64,000 bases of DNA from JAGNDO01 sp963704975 (GTDB lineage Bacteria > Chloroflexota > Anaerolineae > Caldilineales > Caldilineaceae). Positions within the stretch are counted from its first letter, which is position 1. Every line of letters begins with the position of its first letter. The notes under the pieces were generated by a model. It ran no database searches. It saw only the letters and a program-made list of their open reading frames with translations, and was not told the DNA's origin. Position numbers and translations under genes: made by a program. Of this stretch, positions 32,072-43,291 are shown in pieces. Location: assembly GCA_963704975.1 (NCBI GenBank), contig CAVPIK010000003.1:124001-188000 (forward strand), given 5' to 3'.

Positions 32072-35000
32072 ATGGCGCACAGAAACGCCCAACCCCAAAC
32101 CCAATCAACCCATCGTGCCGCCCGCAACCGGCCTGTGCGTCTTGTCTTCGCCCTGATCCTGGGCCTGCTGTTGATCGGCTGCGCCTCCGCCAGTTCGGCG
32201 GGCAGCGTGCAGGCGGCCACAGTCGGGATCAGCCACCAAGGAGGTGACGCCGTGATGGTTTCGTCCATGTCTGTCAGCGAAGTCGTCGGCCCCGGTCAGT
32301 CTGGCGGGGACGGTGGCCTTGTTTTTGAATTGAGCGACGGATCGCCGGATGGGGGAGCGGTGGCCCAACTCCCCGTCGCCCCGGCGGATGCCCTCTCCGC
32401 GGACGAGACCGCGGCCCTGCTGGCCCGTCTCCCCGCCCTCACCGGCCAGACCGGGGACAAGGTGGACTTCAATCTGCCCGAAGAGACCTTGCCGGCGCCC
32501 CGGCCCGGCGACACGGTGGAAAGCACCTTCCCGCCCAAAGAGGCCCTCACGCCGCCCGTCCAGCCGGACCCCGGCCCCCTGGCCGTCCTACGCTACAGCC
32601 CGGAAGGCGATGTCTCCCTGGCCCCCTTCCTCAGCGTCACCTTCAACCAGCCCATGGTCCCCCTGACCAGCCTGGATAATCTGGCCGCTATGAATATACC
32701 GGTCAAGCTCAACCCCCAGCCTGAGGGTGTATGGCGTATGGTGGGAACAAAGACGGTCGTGTTTGAACCGACCACCCGCTTCCCCATGGCGACAAGCTAC
32801 GAAGCGACGGTGCCCGCTGGCCTCTCCTCCGTGCTTGGGAAATCCCTGGACGAGGCCGTGAGTTGGACCTTCACCACGCCACCGCCCACGTTGCAGAACA
32901 GCTATCCCAGCGGCCAGACCGTGCGCAACCCGATCTTCTTTGCCGCCTTTGACCAACAGATCGATCCCGTCGCCGTGCTGAAAACCGTGTCGATCACGGC
33001 GGGCGGCCAGAGCTTCACCGCCACCCTGGCCACGGCAGACGAGATGGCCGGCGGATCTCAGCGTGGTCCAAGCTGGCCAAGAGCGCCGGGGATGGCCGCT
33101 GGCTGGCCTTCCGGGCCGAGGATCTGCTGCCCTACAACACCACGGTGACGGTCAACATCGGCCCCGGTATCCCCTCTGCCGAAGGCCCGCTCACGACCGA
33201 AACCGTGCAGAGCTTCACCTTCACCACCTTTGGCCCCATGAGCGTCACGGATGCCGGATGCAGTTGGGGGCAGGACTGTCCGCCCCTGGCCCCCTGGTAC
33301 GTCAACTTTAGCAACCCCATCAACATGGACGGCTTTGACCCGGCGATGGTGGTCTTTGATCCGGCCCTGCCTGGGGCCAAAATTGATATTTATGGCAACA
33401 ACATGAATATCCAAGGTCGTTCCGCCGGCCGCACGACCTACAAGGTCACGTTGAAGGCGGGTATCCCCGACATCTACGACCAAGTGCTGGCCGAAGACAA
33501 GACGGTCACCATTGCCGTCGGCTCGGCGGAACCCAGCCTCTACTCCCCGGCGGACAACTTTGTGGTCTTGGACCCGGCCGCGGCCACGCCCAACTTCTCG
33601 GTCTTCAGCATCAACTACGCCGCCCTCACGGTCAAGGCCTATCAGGTCAGCCCGGACGAGTGGCCCGCCTATTTGGACTATCGCCAGAATGCCTATCGCC
33701 GAGACAATCCGCCCACGCCTCCCGGCACCAAAGTGCTGGATACCAAAGTCCGGGTGAGCGGTGACGCCGACGCCTGGACCGAGACGGCCATCGATCTGGC
33801 CGACGCCCTGACCAATGGCAAGGGCAACGTGGTCCTGGTGGTGGAGCCGGACCGAGGACTGTTGGGCACCCTGCTCAACCGCTATGTGCCCACGGTCAAT
33901 GTGTGGGTGCAGGTCACCAATATCGGCCTGGACGCCTTTGTGGACAGCGGCGAGATGACCGCCTGGGCCAACAGCCTCACCGACGGCGCGCCCCTGGCCG
34001 ATGTCAGCCTGACCCTTTCCCCCGGCGATGTGAAGGCGGGCACGGCGGCGGATGGCACGGCTACCTTGGCCCTCACCCGCTCCGGCTCCAATGTCCCGGC
34101 CTACCTGGTCGCCACCCTGGGGGATGACACGGCTTTCTTGCCCGAAAATCCCTATTGGTACAGCGGGGCGTGGCAAGCCCAGGCCCAGTATAAATCCCTG
34201 GCCTGGTATGTCTTCGACGACCGCCAGATGTATCGCCCCGGCGAGGAGGTCCACGTCAAGGGCTGGATGCGGGTGGTCGACTATAGCGAAGGCGGGGATG
34301 TGGAATCCCTGGGCACGGGGCACGAGAACGTCTCGTATAGCCTGAGCGACGAGCGGGGCAACCGCTTGAGCGAGGGATCGGCCCAGGTCAACGCCCTGGG
34401 TGGCTTCGACTTTGTGGTCGAATTGCCCACCAACATGAACTTGGGCTATGCCAATCTGCAACTCTATGCCAACGGCGTCATCGACGCCGACAATGGCCGA
34501 GACTACTACCACCAATTCCAGGTGCAGGAGTTCCGCCGCCCGGAATTTGAAGTCACCACCACGGCGTCGGACGGTCCCCACTTTGTGGGCGACAGCGCCA
34601 CGGCCACGGTGAACGCCGCCTACTTCGCCGGCGGTCCCCTGGCCAACGCGGACGTCTATTGGAATGTCACCTCCACGCCGGGCAGCTACACCCCGCCCAA
34701 CTGGGACGACTTCACCTTCGGCACCTGGACCCCCTGGTGGGGCTGGGGCCGCTACGGCGACTTCGGCGTGGAAGTCAGCACGGCCCAATCCTTCGAGGGC
34801 AAGACCGACGCTGGCGGCGACCACACGGTCAACATGGCCTTCGAGATCCATGACCGATCCCCAGGCCACCACGGTCACCGCCGAGGCCACGGTGATGGAT
34901 GTCAACCGCCAGGCGTGGACCGCCTCCTCGACCCTGCTGGTCCATCCCGCCGGATCTCTACGTGGGCATGAAGAGCGACCGCTACTTTGTGCAGGGCGAC

Positions 35001-38000
35001 GAGCCCATCGACATCAGCGTGATCGTCGTGGACTTGGACGGCAACCCCGTGGCCGATGTGGCCGTGGACGTCACCGCCGTGCGCCTGGATTGGACATACA
35101 AGAGCGGCTCGTGGCAGGAAGTGGAGGCCGACAGCCAATCCTGCGCCCTCACCTCCACGACCGAGCCCCTGGACTGCACCTTCCAGCCCACGGACGGCGG
35201 CCAATATCGCATCACCGCCACCCTCCGGGACAGCCGAGAGCGGCTGAACAAGAGCCAGATCACCCGCTGGGTGAGCGGCGGCACCTGGCCCACGGCCCAA
35301 AATGTGGAGCAGGAAGAGGCCCAACTGATCCCGGACAAGCAGGAATATCAGCCCGGCGACGTGGCCGAAATCCTGGTCCAGGCCCCCTTCGCCCCGGCGG
35401 AAGGCTTGCTGACCCTGCGCCGCAACGGCATCATCCACACCGAGCGCTTCTCCATGCCCGAAGGCTCGACGACTTTGCGCATTCCCATCGAGGACGGCTA
35501 CATCCCCAACGTCTTCGTCCAGGTGGATCTGGTGGGCGCGGCGGCCCGGCTCAACCCCGACGGCCAGCCGGACACCACCCTGCCCGACCGCCCGGCCTAC
35601 GCCTCCGGCAGCCTCAACCTGAGCGTGCCCCCCCTCTCCCGCACCCTCTCGGTGACGGCTGTGCCCGACGCGGCCAAGCTGGAGCCGGGGGCGGAGACCA
35701 GCGTCACCGTCACCGTGGTGGACGCGACCGGCAATCCGGTCGCCGACGCCGAGGTGGCCGTGGTGGTGGTGGACGAAGCCATCCTGGCCCTCACCGGCTA
35801 CAACCTGGCCGACCCCATGCAGACCTTCTACAGCCAGCGCGGGCCGGACACGTCCGACTATCACCTGCGGGGCAGCATCCTGCTGGTGGACCCGAACAAG
35901 CTGCTGGAGAATGGCGGCGCGGTGGCCCAGGTCATGCCGTCACGGGATGGCATGGCCCTTGGCGGCGGCGGCACCCATGCCGCACCGGCCATGGAAATGC
36001 CCATGGCTGAGTCCGCTGCATGGACATGGTGGCCAAGGCGGCCCCGGCCCCTGGTCAACCCATCCGCCTGCGCACGGACTTCAACCCCTTGGCCAGTTGG
36101 GCCCCGGCCAGCAGCACCGGCCCGGACGGCTCGGCCACGGTGATGGTCAAGATGCCCGACAACCTGACCCGCTATCGCATCATGGCCGTGGCCGTGGACA
36201 CGGGCGGCAAGCAGTTTGGCAAGGGCGAGAGCAGCCTGACCGCTCGACTGCCCATCATGGTGCGGCCCTCGGCTCCCCGCTTCGCCAACTTTGGCGACAT
36301 GATCGAGCTGCCCATCGTGGTGCAAAACCAGACCGACGAAGCCCTCAGCGTGGACGTGGCGGTGGATGCCATCAACATGCAGCTGCTGGGCGACGCGGGC
36401 CAGCGCATCACCGTCCCGGCCAACGACCGGGTGGAAGTGCGCTTCCCCATGACCACGCAGCAGGCCGGCACCGCCCGCTTCCAGGTCGCCGTCACCGCCG
36501 GTGAGTGGGCGGATGCGGCCCAGTTCGAGTTCCCGGTCTACACCCCGGCCACCACCGAAGCCTTCGCCGTCTACGGCGTCGATCGACGCCGGGGCCATCG
36601 CCCAGCCGGTGATCGCCCCCACGGGCGTCTTCACCCAGTTCGGCGGGCTGGAGATCAGCACCTCGTCCACGGCCCTGCAGGCCCTGACCGATGCCGTGCT
36701 CTATCTGACCAGCTATCCGTATGAGTGCTCCGAGCAGTTGGCCTCCCGCATCCTCAGCGTGGCCGCCCTGCAAGGACGTGCTCACCGCCTTCCAGGCCGA
36801 TGGCCTGCCCGCCCCGGACGTGCTGCTGGCCGCCGTGGATCGGGACATCGCCAAGCTGCAAGGCATGCAGAACTATGACGGCGGCTTCCCCATCTGGCAG
36901 AAGGGGGACGAGAGCTGGCCGTTCTACAGCATCCACGCCACCCATGCCCTGGTGCGGGCGCAGCAAAAGGGCTTCACCGTCCCCGCCCAGATGATGGCCG
37001 ACGCCCTCACCTATCTGCGCAATGTGGAATCCCACTATCCCAGCTACTACAGCCAGGATGTGCGCAACACCCTGACCAGCTACGCCCTCTTCGTGCGCAA
37101 GCAGATGGGGGATGTGGACACGGTCAAGGCCCGCAGCGTGCTCAACAGCGCTGGCGTGGACAAACTTCAGCCCGAAGCCGTGGGCTGGCTCTACGCCGTG
37201 ATGGTGGATGACGCCAGTTCCGCTGCCGAGTTGGAGGCCATCCGTGCGCTTCCTGGGCAACCGGGTGGTGGAGACCGCGGGCGCGGCCAACTTCACCACC
37301 ACCTATCGGGAAGAGGACGGCTACCTGCTCCTGGCCTCCAACCGCCGGGCCGACGCCGTGATCCTGGATGCGCTGATCAGCGACCAGCCGGACAGCGACC
37401 TGATCCCCAAACTGGTGACCGGTCTGCTGGCCCACCGCACCCAGGGCCGCTGGGGCAACACCCAGGAGAATGTCTTCGTCCTCCTGGCTCTGGACAAATA
37501 CTTCAACACCTTCGAGGCCCAGACCCCGGACTTCGTGGCCAAGGCCTGGCTGGGCGAGCAGTACGTGGCCGGCTTCACCTTCGAAGGCCGCAGCACGGAC
37601 TACCAATCCGTCAGCGTGCCCATGAGCTATCTGGCCGAGCAGGGTCAGCAGGATCTGATCCTGAGCAAGGAGGGGGATGGCCGCCTCTACTATCGCCTGG
37701 GCCTGAACTACGCCCCGGTCAGCCTGGACCTGGCCCCTTGGACGCCGGTTTCACCGTCCTGCGCACCTACGAGGCCGTGGACGACCCGGCGGACGTGCGC
37801 CAGGACGAGGACGGCGTCTGGCATGTCAAGGCCGGGGCCCGGGTGCGGGTGCGCCTGACCATGGTCGCCCCCAACCGCCGCTATCACGTGGCCCTGGTCG
37901 ATCCCCTGCCCGCCGGCTTCGAGAGCCTGAACCCGGCCCTGGCCGTCACCGGCAGCCTGCCCCAGGATCCCAGCGTCCAGGCCAAAAGCCCCTACTGGTG

Positions 38001-38211
38001 GTGGTCCTGGACCTGGTACGAGCATCAAAATCTGCGGGACGAGCGCACGGAAGCCTTCGCCAGCCTGCTCTGGGAAGGCATCCACGAATACACCTACGTG
38101 GCCAGGGCCACCACCCCCGGCGCCTTCGTCGTCCCGCCGACCAAGGCGGAGGAGATGTACAGCCCGGAGGTGTTCGGGCGTAGTGGGAGTGATCGGGTTG
38201 TGATTGAGTAG
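32072..38211 (+). CDS. Giant alpha-2-macroglobulin-like lipoprotein with thioester motif (about nine indels)
   Basis: About 2044 residues. CAGGAGGAAAC ribosome site; signal peptide ending in lipobox LLIGC. A Big-type domain (ATSYEATVPAGLSSVLGKSLDEAVSWTF) is followed by MG domains with YRPGEEVHVKGWMRVVDY, the A2M central region (VVVVDEAILALTGYNLADPM) and TRYRIMAVAVDTGGKQFGKGESSL. The thioester motif YPYECSEQLASR is present, so it can trap proteases covalently; TED helices (MQNYDGGFPIWQKGDESWPFYSIHATHAL) and the receptor-like C-terminal domain follow. Extra bases near 33052, 33063, 34847, 34951, 36579, 36767 and 37244, and missing bases near 36018 and 37738; the corrected length divides by three. 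No pbpC neighbour, unlike E. coli yfhM. Confidence 0.92.
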
Positions 38212-38251
38212 AGGTAAAGAAGCTATGAAGCAATGAAAGTAAGGAAATGCC

Positions 38252-38282
38252 CGGCGGAACTCCGCCGAGAATTCTTCTTTCG
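38252..38282 (+). terminator. Stem-loop after the macroglobulin gene
   Basis: Seven-bp GC stem (38252-38258 with 38261-38267) followed by a T/C-rich tail; moderate strength. Confidence 0.5.
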
Positions 38283-38374
38283 ATTGCTTCTTTTCGACTT
38301 ACCCGAATGCTAGAATAGCAATCCATTCAGCAAATCAGTCTCGGCAGATTTTCTGACGAAAAGGAGAGTGAAGA

Positions 38375-38643
38375 ATGAGTACAGTTCAAGTTCGTCAGCG
38401 GGGGACAATGACGCTGCCGTGGATGTCCGGCAACGGTATGGAATTCAAGACGGTGACACGTATCAATTGGTCGATCTGGACGGCATTTTGGTTCTCGTGC
38501 CCATGACGCCAATGGTTCCTGCATTAGCGAGAGAAATCGAACGGGCACGGATCGAGGCGGGGCTTAGACGGAGGAGATGTTGATTTCGTTGCGATGAGCA
38601 GCGGGAACGATATGTGACGGAGAAGTATGGTGATCTCGATTAA
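38375..38643 (+). CDS. AbrB/MazE-type antitoxin (three indels)
   Basis: About 89 residues after correction. The N-terminal SpoVT/AbrB swapped-hairpin domain is clear: STVQVRQRGTMTLPVDVRQRYGIQDGDTYQLVDLDGILVLVP. The C-terminal helix (ALAREIERARIEAGL, then TEEMLISLREQRERYVTEKYGDLD) would wrap the toxin. Missing bases near 38422 and 38571 and an extra T near 38594 split it. AAGGAGAGTG ribosome site. The toxin ATG lies inside its last codons. Such antitoxins bind their own promoter, so the operon is probably self-repressed. Confidence 0.82.
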
Positions 38644-39104
38644 TAGACCCCGTGTCTTCTTGGATGCCGGTGATCTTCGCCGGTTCGGCATCCCCTCAAG
38701 AGCATAGTGCCAGTCAGGTGATCTTGTCTTTGGGCGAAGTGACCGATGCTGGAGTGTGTGACTTCGGAGCAAGCAGTGACTGAGGTTGAGCGAAATCTGC
38801 GCCTGAAATTGCCAGCAAAACTGCCGGAATTTCAATTGATTGTGAGCCGAAGTCTGAAGGTCTTACCAGATCCCACATCGGTGGAATTGGTATACTGGCA
38901 GGACAGGCCGATCCCAAGGATTTGCCGATTCTCGTTGCTGCAATTCAGGCAGGCTGTCAACGACTATTGACTTTTAATTTGCGTCACTACACGCCTACTG
39001 AAGGGCAGATAACGGTCATGCGACCTGGACAATATCTGCAAGAACTACGATATTGGTTGAGTTTTGGCCACTTGGGCCCTGGCCAGTCTTTACGATTGGC
39101 TTGA
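38627..39104 (+). CDS. PIN-domain (VapC-like) toxin (indel-affected)
   Basis: About 158 residues, a putative Mg-dependent RNase. Opens RPRVFLDAG with the first acid; middle CVTSEQAVTEVERNLRLKLPAKLPEF with Glu; then DLPILVAAIQAGCQRLLTFNLRHYTPTEG, the Asp and TFN/HY motifs of the PIN fold, ending in a tail RPGQYLQELRYWLS. At least one extra base in the first 120 bases and one near 38900 interrupt it. It overlaps the antitoxin gene by 17 bases, standard for this operon type. Convergent with panC. Confidence 0.78.
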
Positions 39105-39216
39105 GCATTTACCCAAATGCAAAGATCCGATCCACCCCAATCCCCGCCTCGGCAAACTGCCCCACGTCTGATGACGGTTCCGTCTCCGGTGCCCTCGTCC
39201 ATCCCGGTCCTCGGCC

Positions 39217-40051
39217 CTATTCTAACAAGAAGTTATCGATCAATCTCGTTTTGCCCACGAAGACCGCCAAACTGAGAAGCACCCCATTTTCCACAAAATC
39301 TAGCTCCTCCAACGTCAGCGGATCCGCCGCGCTGACGTATTGGGCCAGGGCCAGGGGCTCCCCAGCCACCGTCTCCCGCAGGATGCTGGCGCAACTCGTC
39401 GCCCCGGCGCTCACCGGCCCCGTAGGCGGCCTGGGCGGCGCTGAGGGCGCGGAAGAGGACCGGGGCGGCCTCCCGTTGGGCAGATGTCAAATAGGCGTTG
39501 CGGCTGCTCAGGGCCAGGCCGTCCGCCTCCCGCTGGGTGGGGCAGACGATGACGTCGAGCGGGAAGTTGAGGTCGAGCACCATGCGCTTGATCACCGCCA
39601 CCTGCTGGGCGTCCTTTTGGCCGAAGTAGGCCCGGTCCGGGGTGAAGGCGTTGAAGAGCTTGGCGACGACCGTCGTCACGCCCCGGAAGTGGCCGGGCCG
39701 GTGCGCGCCTTCCAAGTGCTGGGTCATCTCGGTCACATCCACCCAGCTTTGGAAGTTGGCCGGATACACGTCTTCGGGCAGGGGTGTCCAGACCAGATCG
39801 ACCCCGGCTTCTCGCAGCAGGGCCAGGTCTTGGTCCAGGCTGCGGGGATAGCTGGCCAGATCTTCGCTGGGGCCGAACTGGGTGGGGTTGACGAAGATGC
39901 TGACGCCCACGTGGTCGTTCTCGGCCTTGGCCTGCGCCACCAAGGAGAGGTGCCCGGCGTGGAGATAGCCCATGGTGGGGACGAGGCCGAAGCTGCCGGA
40001 CAGGGCGCGGCGGGCGGTGCGGAGGTCGGGTAAGGTTTTGACGATTTGCAT
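39217..40051 (-). CDS. panC: Pantothenate synthetase (one indel)
   Basis: Joins pantoate and beta-alanine using ATP, the last step to vitamin B5. About 277 residues, the usual length. VPTMGYLHAGHLSLV with the HxGH nucleotide motif, VSIFVNPTQFGPSEDLASYPR, YFGQKDAQQVAVIKRMV (KDxQQ) and ALSSRNAYLT. An extra base near 39401 shifts the last quarter; repair gives CASILRETVAGEPLALAQYVSAADP to the stop. It follows panB on the same strand after 63 bases, so both make pantoate-derived coenzyme A precursors together. Confidence 0.95.
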
Positions 40052-40114
40052 AGGGATTTCCTTGAAGAAAATGGTAGGGGTTAGAGATCCCCTCGCCCTC
40101 GGCCACTCAAACCT

Positions 40115-40988
40115 CTACGGAGTCGGTAACCCGGCCACAAACGCTTCCCACTCGGCGTCCTTGATGGCGAAGGTGTGCTCCTCGCTGGGGAAGGTGCGGG
40201 CTTGGACGTCGGTGATGTAGTGGCCGATGGCCTCGGCCATGTCGCCGTGCATGTGGGCGTATTGCTTGACGAACTTGGGCACGAAGCGGTCGAAGAGGCC
40301 CAGCATGTCGTGGAGGACCAGGACCTGGCCGTCGCAGCCGTTCCCCGCGCCGATGCCGATGGTGGGGATGGTCAGCCGCTCGCTGACAAACTCGGCCAGC
40401 CGGGCGGGGATGGCTTCCAGCACGATGGCGAAGCAGCCGGCGTCCTGCAAGGCCAGGGCGTCGTCCAAGATGCGCCGGGCTGTGACCGCGGTGCGCCCCT
40501 GGGAGAGGTAGCCGCCCAAGGCGTGGACCGACTGGGGGGTCAGCCCCACATGGCCCATGACCGGGATGCCCGCGTCCACCATGCGGCGGATGGTGGCGGA
40601 CCACGGCGGCCCCGCCTTCCAACTTCACCGCGTCCATGCCCGCCTCGGCCAGGAAGCGGGCGGCGTTGTGCAGGGCCTCCACCGGGTCGGCCTGATAGGA
40701 CATGAAGGGCATGTCGCCCACCAGCAGGGGGGTGCGGGCGCCCCGGGCCACGGCTTTGCAATGATGCAGCATGTCGGCCATGGTCACGGGCAGGGTGGAG
40801 TCGTAGCCCAGGACCACCATGCCCAGGGAGTCCCCGACCAGGATCACATCCGCGCCGGCGGCTTCCACCACCGTGGCCTGGCTGTAATCATAGGCGGTGA
40901 TCATGGTGATGGGCTGACCTTTGTCCTTGCGCTGTTGCAGGGTGCGCACGGTTACTTTGCGGCGATTGACCTCTGTTTGTGTCGACAT
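40115..40988 (-). CDS. panB: 3-methyl-2-oxobutanoate hydroxymethyltransferase (one indel)
   Basis: Makes ketopantoate from 2-oxoisovalerate and methylene-THF. About 290 residues. ITMITAYDYSQATVVEAAGADVILVGDSLGMVVLGYDSTLPVT, VGDMPFMSYQ, AVKLEGG, and IPVMGHVGLTPQSVHALGGY carry the Mg-binding and substrate residues. An extra C near 40605 breaks the frame just after KLEGG; repair reads GAAWSATIRRMVDAG. ATG at 40988 with GAGGAG upstream, rather than the longer frame to 41018. It is first in the panB-panC operon. Confidence 0.96.
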
Positions 40989-41093
40989 AACTTCTCCTCG
41001 TGGGCAAAAATTCACCAAAACGTGCTGAAAAGAAGTTTACCAGGAAGGGCTAAATAGCACTAATCTCAAATAGTTTGATGTTGGCCTATTTTC

Positions 41094-41959
41094 TTAACTC
41101 ACGAAAAGCGAACTCATACTTAGCTTCTTCGCCACGGCGGCCATCTCTTCGTCCGTCGGGCGCACGGTGAAGCGGCTGGCCGCGTCCAGCACCTTGGGCA
41201 GCAGGTGGATGTCCCCCACCGTGTTGAGGAAGACCCCCTCCTTGCCCATCGCCCAATGCACCGCCGTGTCGATGTCCGCCTGCTCTTCCAGGGGTTCATA
41301 CCAGGTGTTCCGGTTGCGAGCGGTGGTCCCCCACGGCCCCCGGGTGATGGTCTTGATGGTCTGCACGGCCACATTGCGCTCCCGGCACAGGGCATACAGC
41401 CGCTCAAAATCCGGCCCATAGACCCCATCGGCCATGGTCGGGATAGTTGTACGGGCAGAGCACCGAGTCAAAATCGAAGCGCTCCAAGGCCCGGCGATGC
41501 TGGGCCGCCACAGTCAGCCCGTGGCCGGTGACGCCGATGAAGCGGGTCAGCCCCTCTTCTTTGGCCTCCACCGCCGCCCGCAGCGCGCCATCATTCATGG
41601 CCATCTCCCACTCGTCCGGGTGCACCAAGTTGTGAAGCTGGATCAGGTCCACATGGTCGGTCTGCAAGCGCTCCAACGAGCGCCGGATCTCCTCCCTGGC
41701 CGCCGCATACGTGCGCTCCCCAGTCTTGGTGGCCAGGAAGAACTCCTTGCGGTAGCTTGGGCATCCACGGCCCAATCCGCAACTCCGCATCCCCATAACT
41801 GGCCGCGGTGTCGATGTGGTTGACCCCGTATTCCAGGATCAGATCCAACGTGGCGTCCGCCTCGGCCTGGGTGACATTGCCAAGAGCCGCCGCGCCAAAA
41901 AGGGTGGCACTGCTCATGTGTCCTGTGCGGCCAAAGGGTCGTTTTTCGATAAAAGACAT
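41094..41959 (-). CDS. Aldo/keto reductase (two indels)
   Basis: NAD(P)H-dependent oxidoreductase of about 287 residues. FGRTGHMSSATLFGAAALG, NHIDTAASYGDAELRIG with the catalytic Asp and Tyr, FLATKTGERTYAAAREEIRRSLERLQTDHVDLIQLHN with the Lys and His, and IGVTGHG. Extra bases near 41756 and 41439 split it; repair gives WMPKYRKEFFLATK and YNYPTMADG. GAGGAG ribosome site. It lies just upstream of panB on the same strand but 105 bases apart, so a pantothenate role is not implied. The substrate is unknown. Confidence 0.92.
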
Positions 41960-42240
41960 GATCGATCTCCTCGCTATGAAACGGTGGGTGGCGATAGGAT
42001 CGCCACGTTACGAAAATGGGGCGGTTGCGTGCATGGCTGGCTCTGAATGGCCATGCGTCGCAAACCAACAAACGCCCCCCAACTGTACTCTGATTTTGGC
42101 CGTTTTGCAATGATCTCCAAACCGGTTAAGCTATTGGGGAGGCCAAAACCAGATCGGAACCCCTGGCCCAAACCGTATGTGTTAGAATGACCGCAACCTT
42201 TTACCCAACCCTGGCATCAACCGAGAAGGAGGAGCATCCT

Positions 42241-43196
42241 ATGGCCGCCACAGACCACGCCCAAGCCCTGCGCCGCAGCTACGACAGCCTGATCCGCACC
42301 CTTGGCCTCTTGGACCCAGAGGAGCTGGCCACAGCCCGCCTGCCCGGCGGCTGGACCCCCACCTCCCTCCTCGCCCACGTCGCCTACTGGGATCACATCC
42401 AAACCGAGCGCATGATGGCCGCCCTGGTCGGCCCGGAGGCCCAAGCCACCGCCCCCTGGCCCAAGACGGACAACAACGACCGGGCCACGGCGGATGAGGG
42501 CCGAGCATGGGCCGATGTCTTGGCCGAAGCCGACACCGCCCGCCAACGCATGATCGACTTCGCCGCCGGACTCTCCCCCGAAATCCTGGCCGCCATCTAT
42601 CCCGAGCGGGACCCGCACCCTCTCCATCGACACACTGCTCACCCACATGGCCGACCATGTGCAGCGAACACGCCGGCGAGGTGATGGGCTTTTGCAACTC
42701 TTTGGCCCGCTGGGGCCGTGACGGCTGGCGTCGTTTCCTGATCAAACAGCACACCAACTTGATGGACGCCATCGGCGGCATGTCCGAGGCGTGGCTGGTC
42801 AGCCAGCCCGTGGAGGGCACATGGACCAGTCGGGACGTGCTGACCCATGTCCTGTGCTGGGAGGAGTTCACCTGGGCCGTCATCGCGCCCTGGCCCCAAA
42901 CCGAGGGCGTTGATTTGGCCCACTGGCTTGTGGCTGGGGAAGAGGGCGACGCCACCAACGACCGGCTGATGGCCGAAAAGATCGACTACACCCTGATCGA
43001 TCTGGTGGACTGGCTGACCACCTATCACCGCCGCACCCTGCGCATCTTCGACAAGTTGACCGACGAACAGCTTGGCACCGTCGCCTACACCGGCTTTGGC
43101 CGGGACTCCTTCCTCGGCTTCCTCTATTCCATGTCCATGCACACCGCCGACCACGCCGCCCTCATCTGGCAGCACCGCCCGGATGCGCGAGCCTGA
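42241..43196 (+). CDS. Tandem DinB-superfamily protein (two indels)
   Basis: About 317 residues holding two DinB-type four-helix bundles. Copy 1 (1-150): LPGGWTPTSLLAHVAYWDH with the first His, and LTHMADHVQEHAGEV with the later His pair. Copy 2 (165-317): VEGTWTSRDVLTHVLCWEE and SMHTADHAALIWQHR. Each copy has the three metal-binding histidine positions, so both could bind a divalent metal. Extra bases near 42608 and 42664 break the frame between the copies. DinB-like proteins include thiol transferases (bacillithiol, maleylpyruvate); no partner gene shows which. GAAGGAGGAGC ribosome site. Confidence 0.82.
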
Positions 43197-43220
43197 CCCT
43201 CAACCAACAAACCAACAAAA

Positions 43221-43258
43221 AAAGAGCGGTTTCGGAGAATTCTCCGAAACCGCTCTTT
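43221..43258. terminator. Perfect 38-bp palindromic terminator between convergent genes
   Basis: A 19-bp perfect inverted repeat centred on GAATTC with A- and T-runs at the ends. It serves the DinB gene and the parvulin gene. Confidence 0.92.
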
Positions 43259-43291
43259 GATTCTACTTTTCTGCTTTGCCACCCAGTGTCC

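Noticed and set aside
33058..34905. 615-residue minus-strand ORF
   Set aside because: Shadow of the macroglobulin gene: Gly/Val/His/Arg-rich, no family features, no ribosome site.
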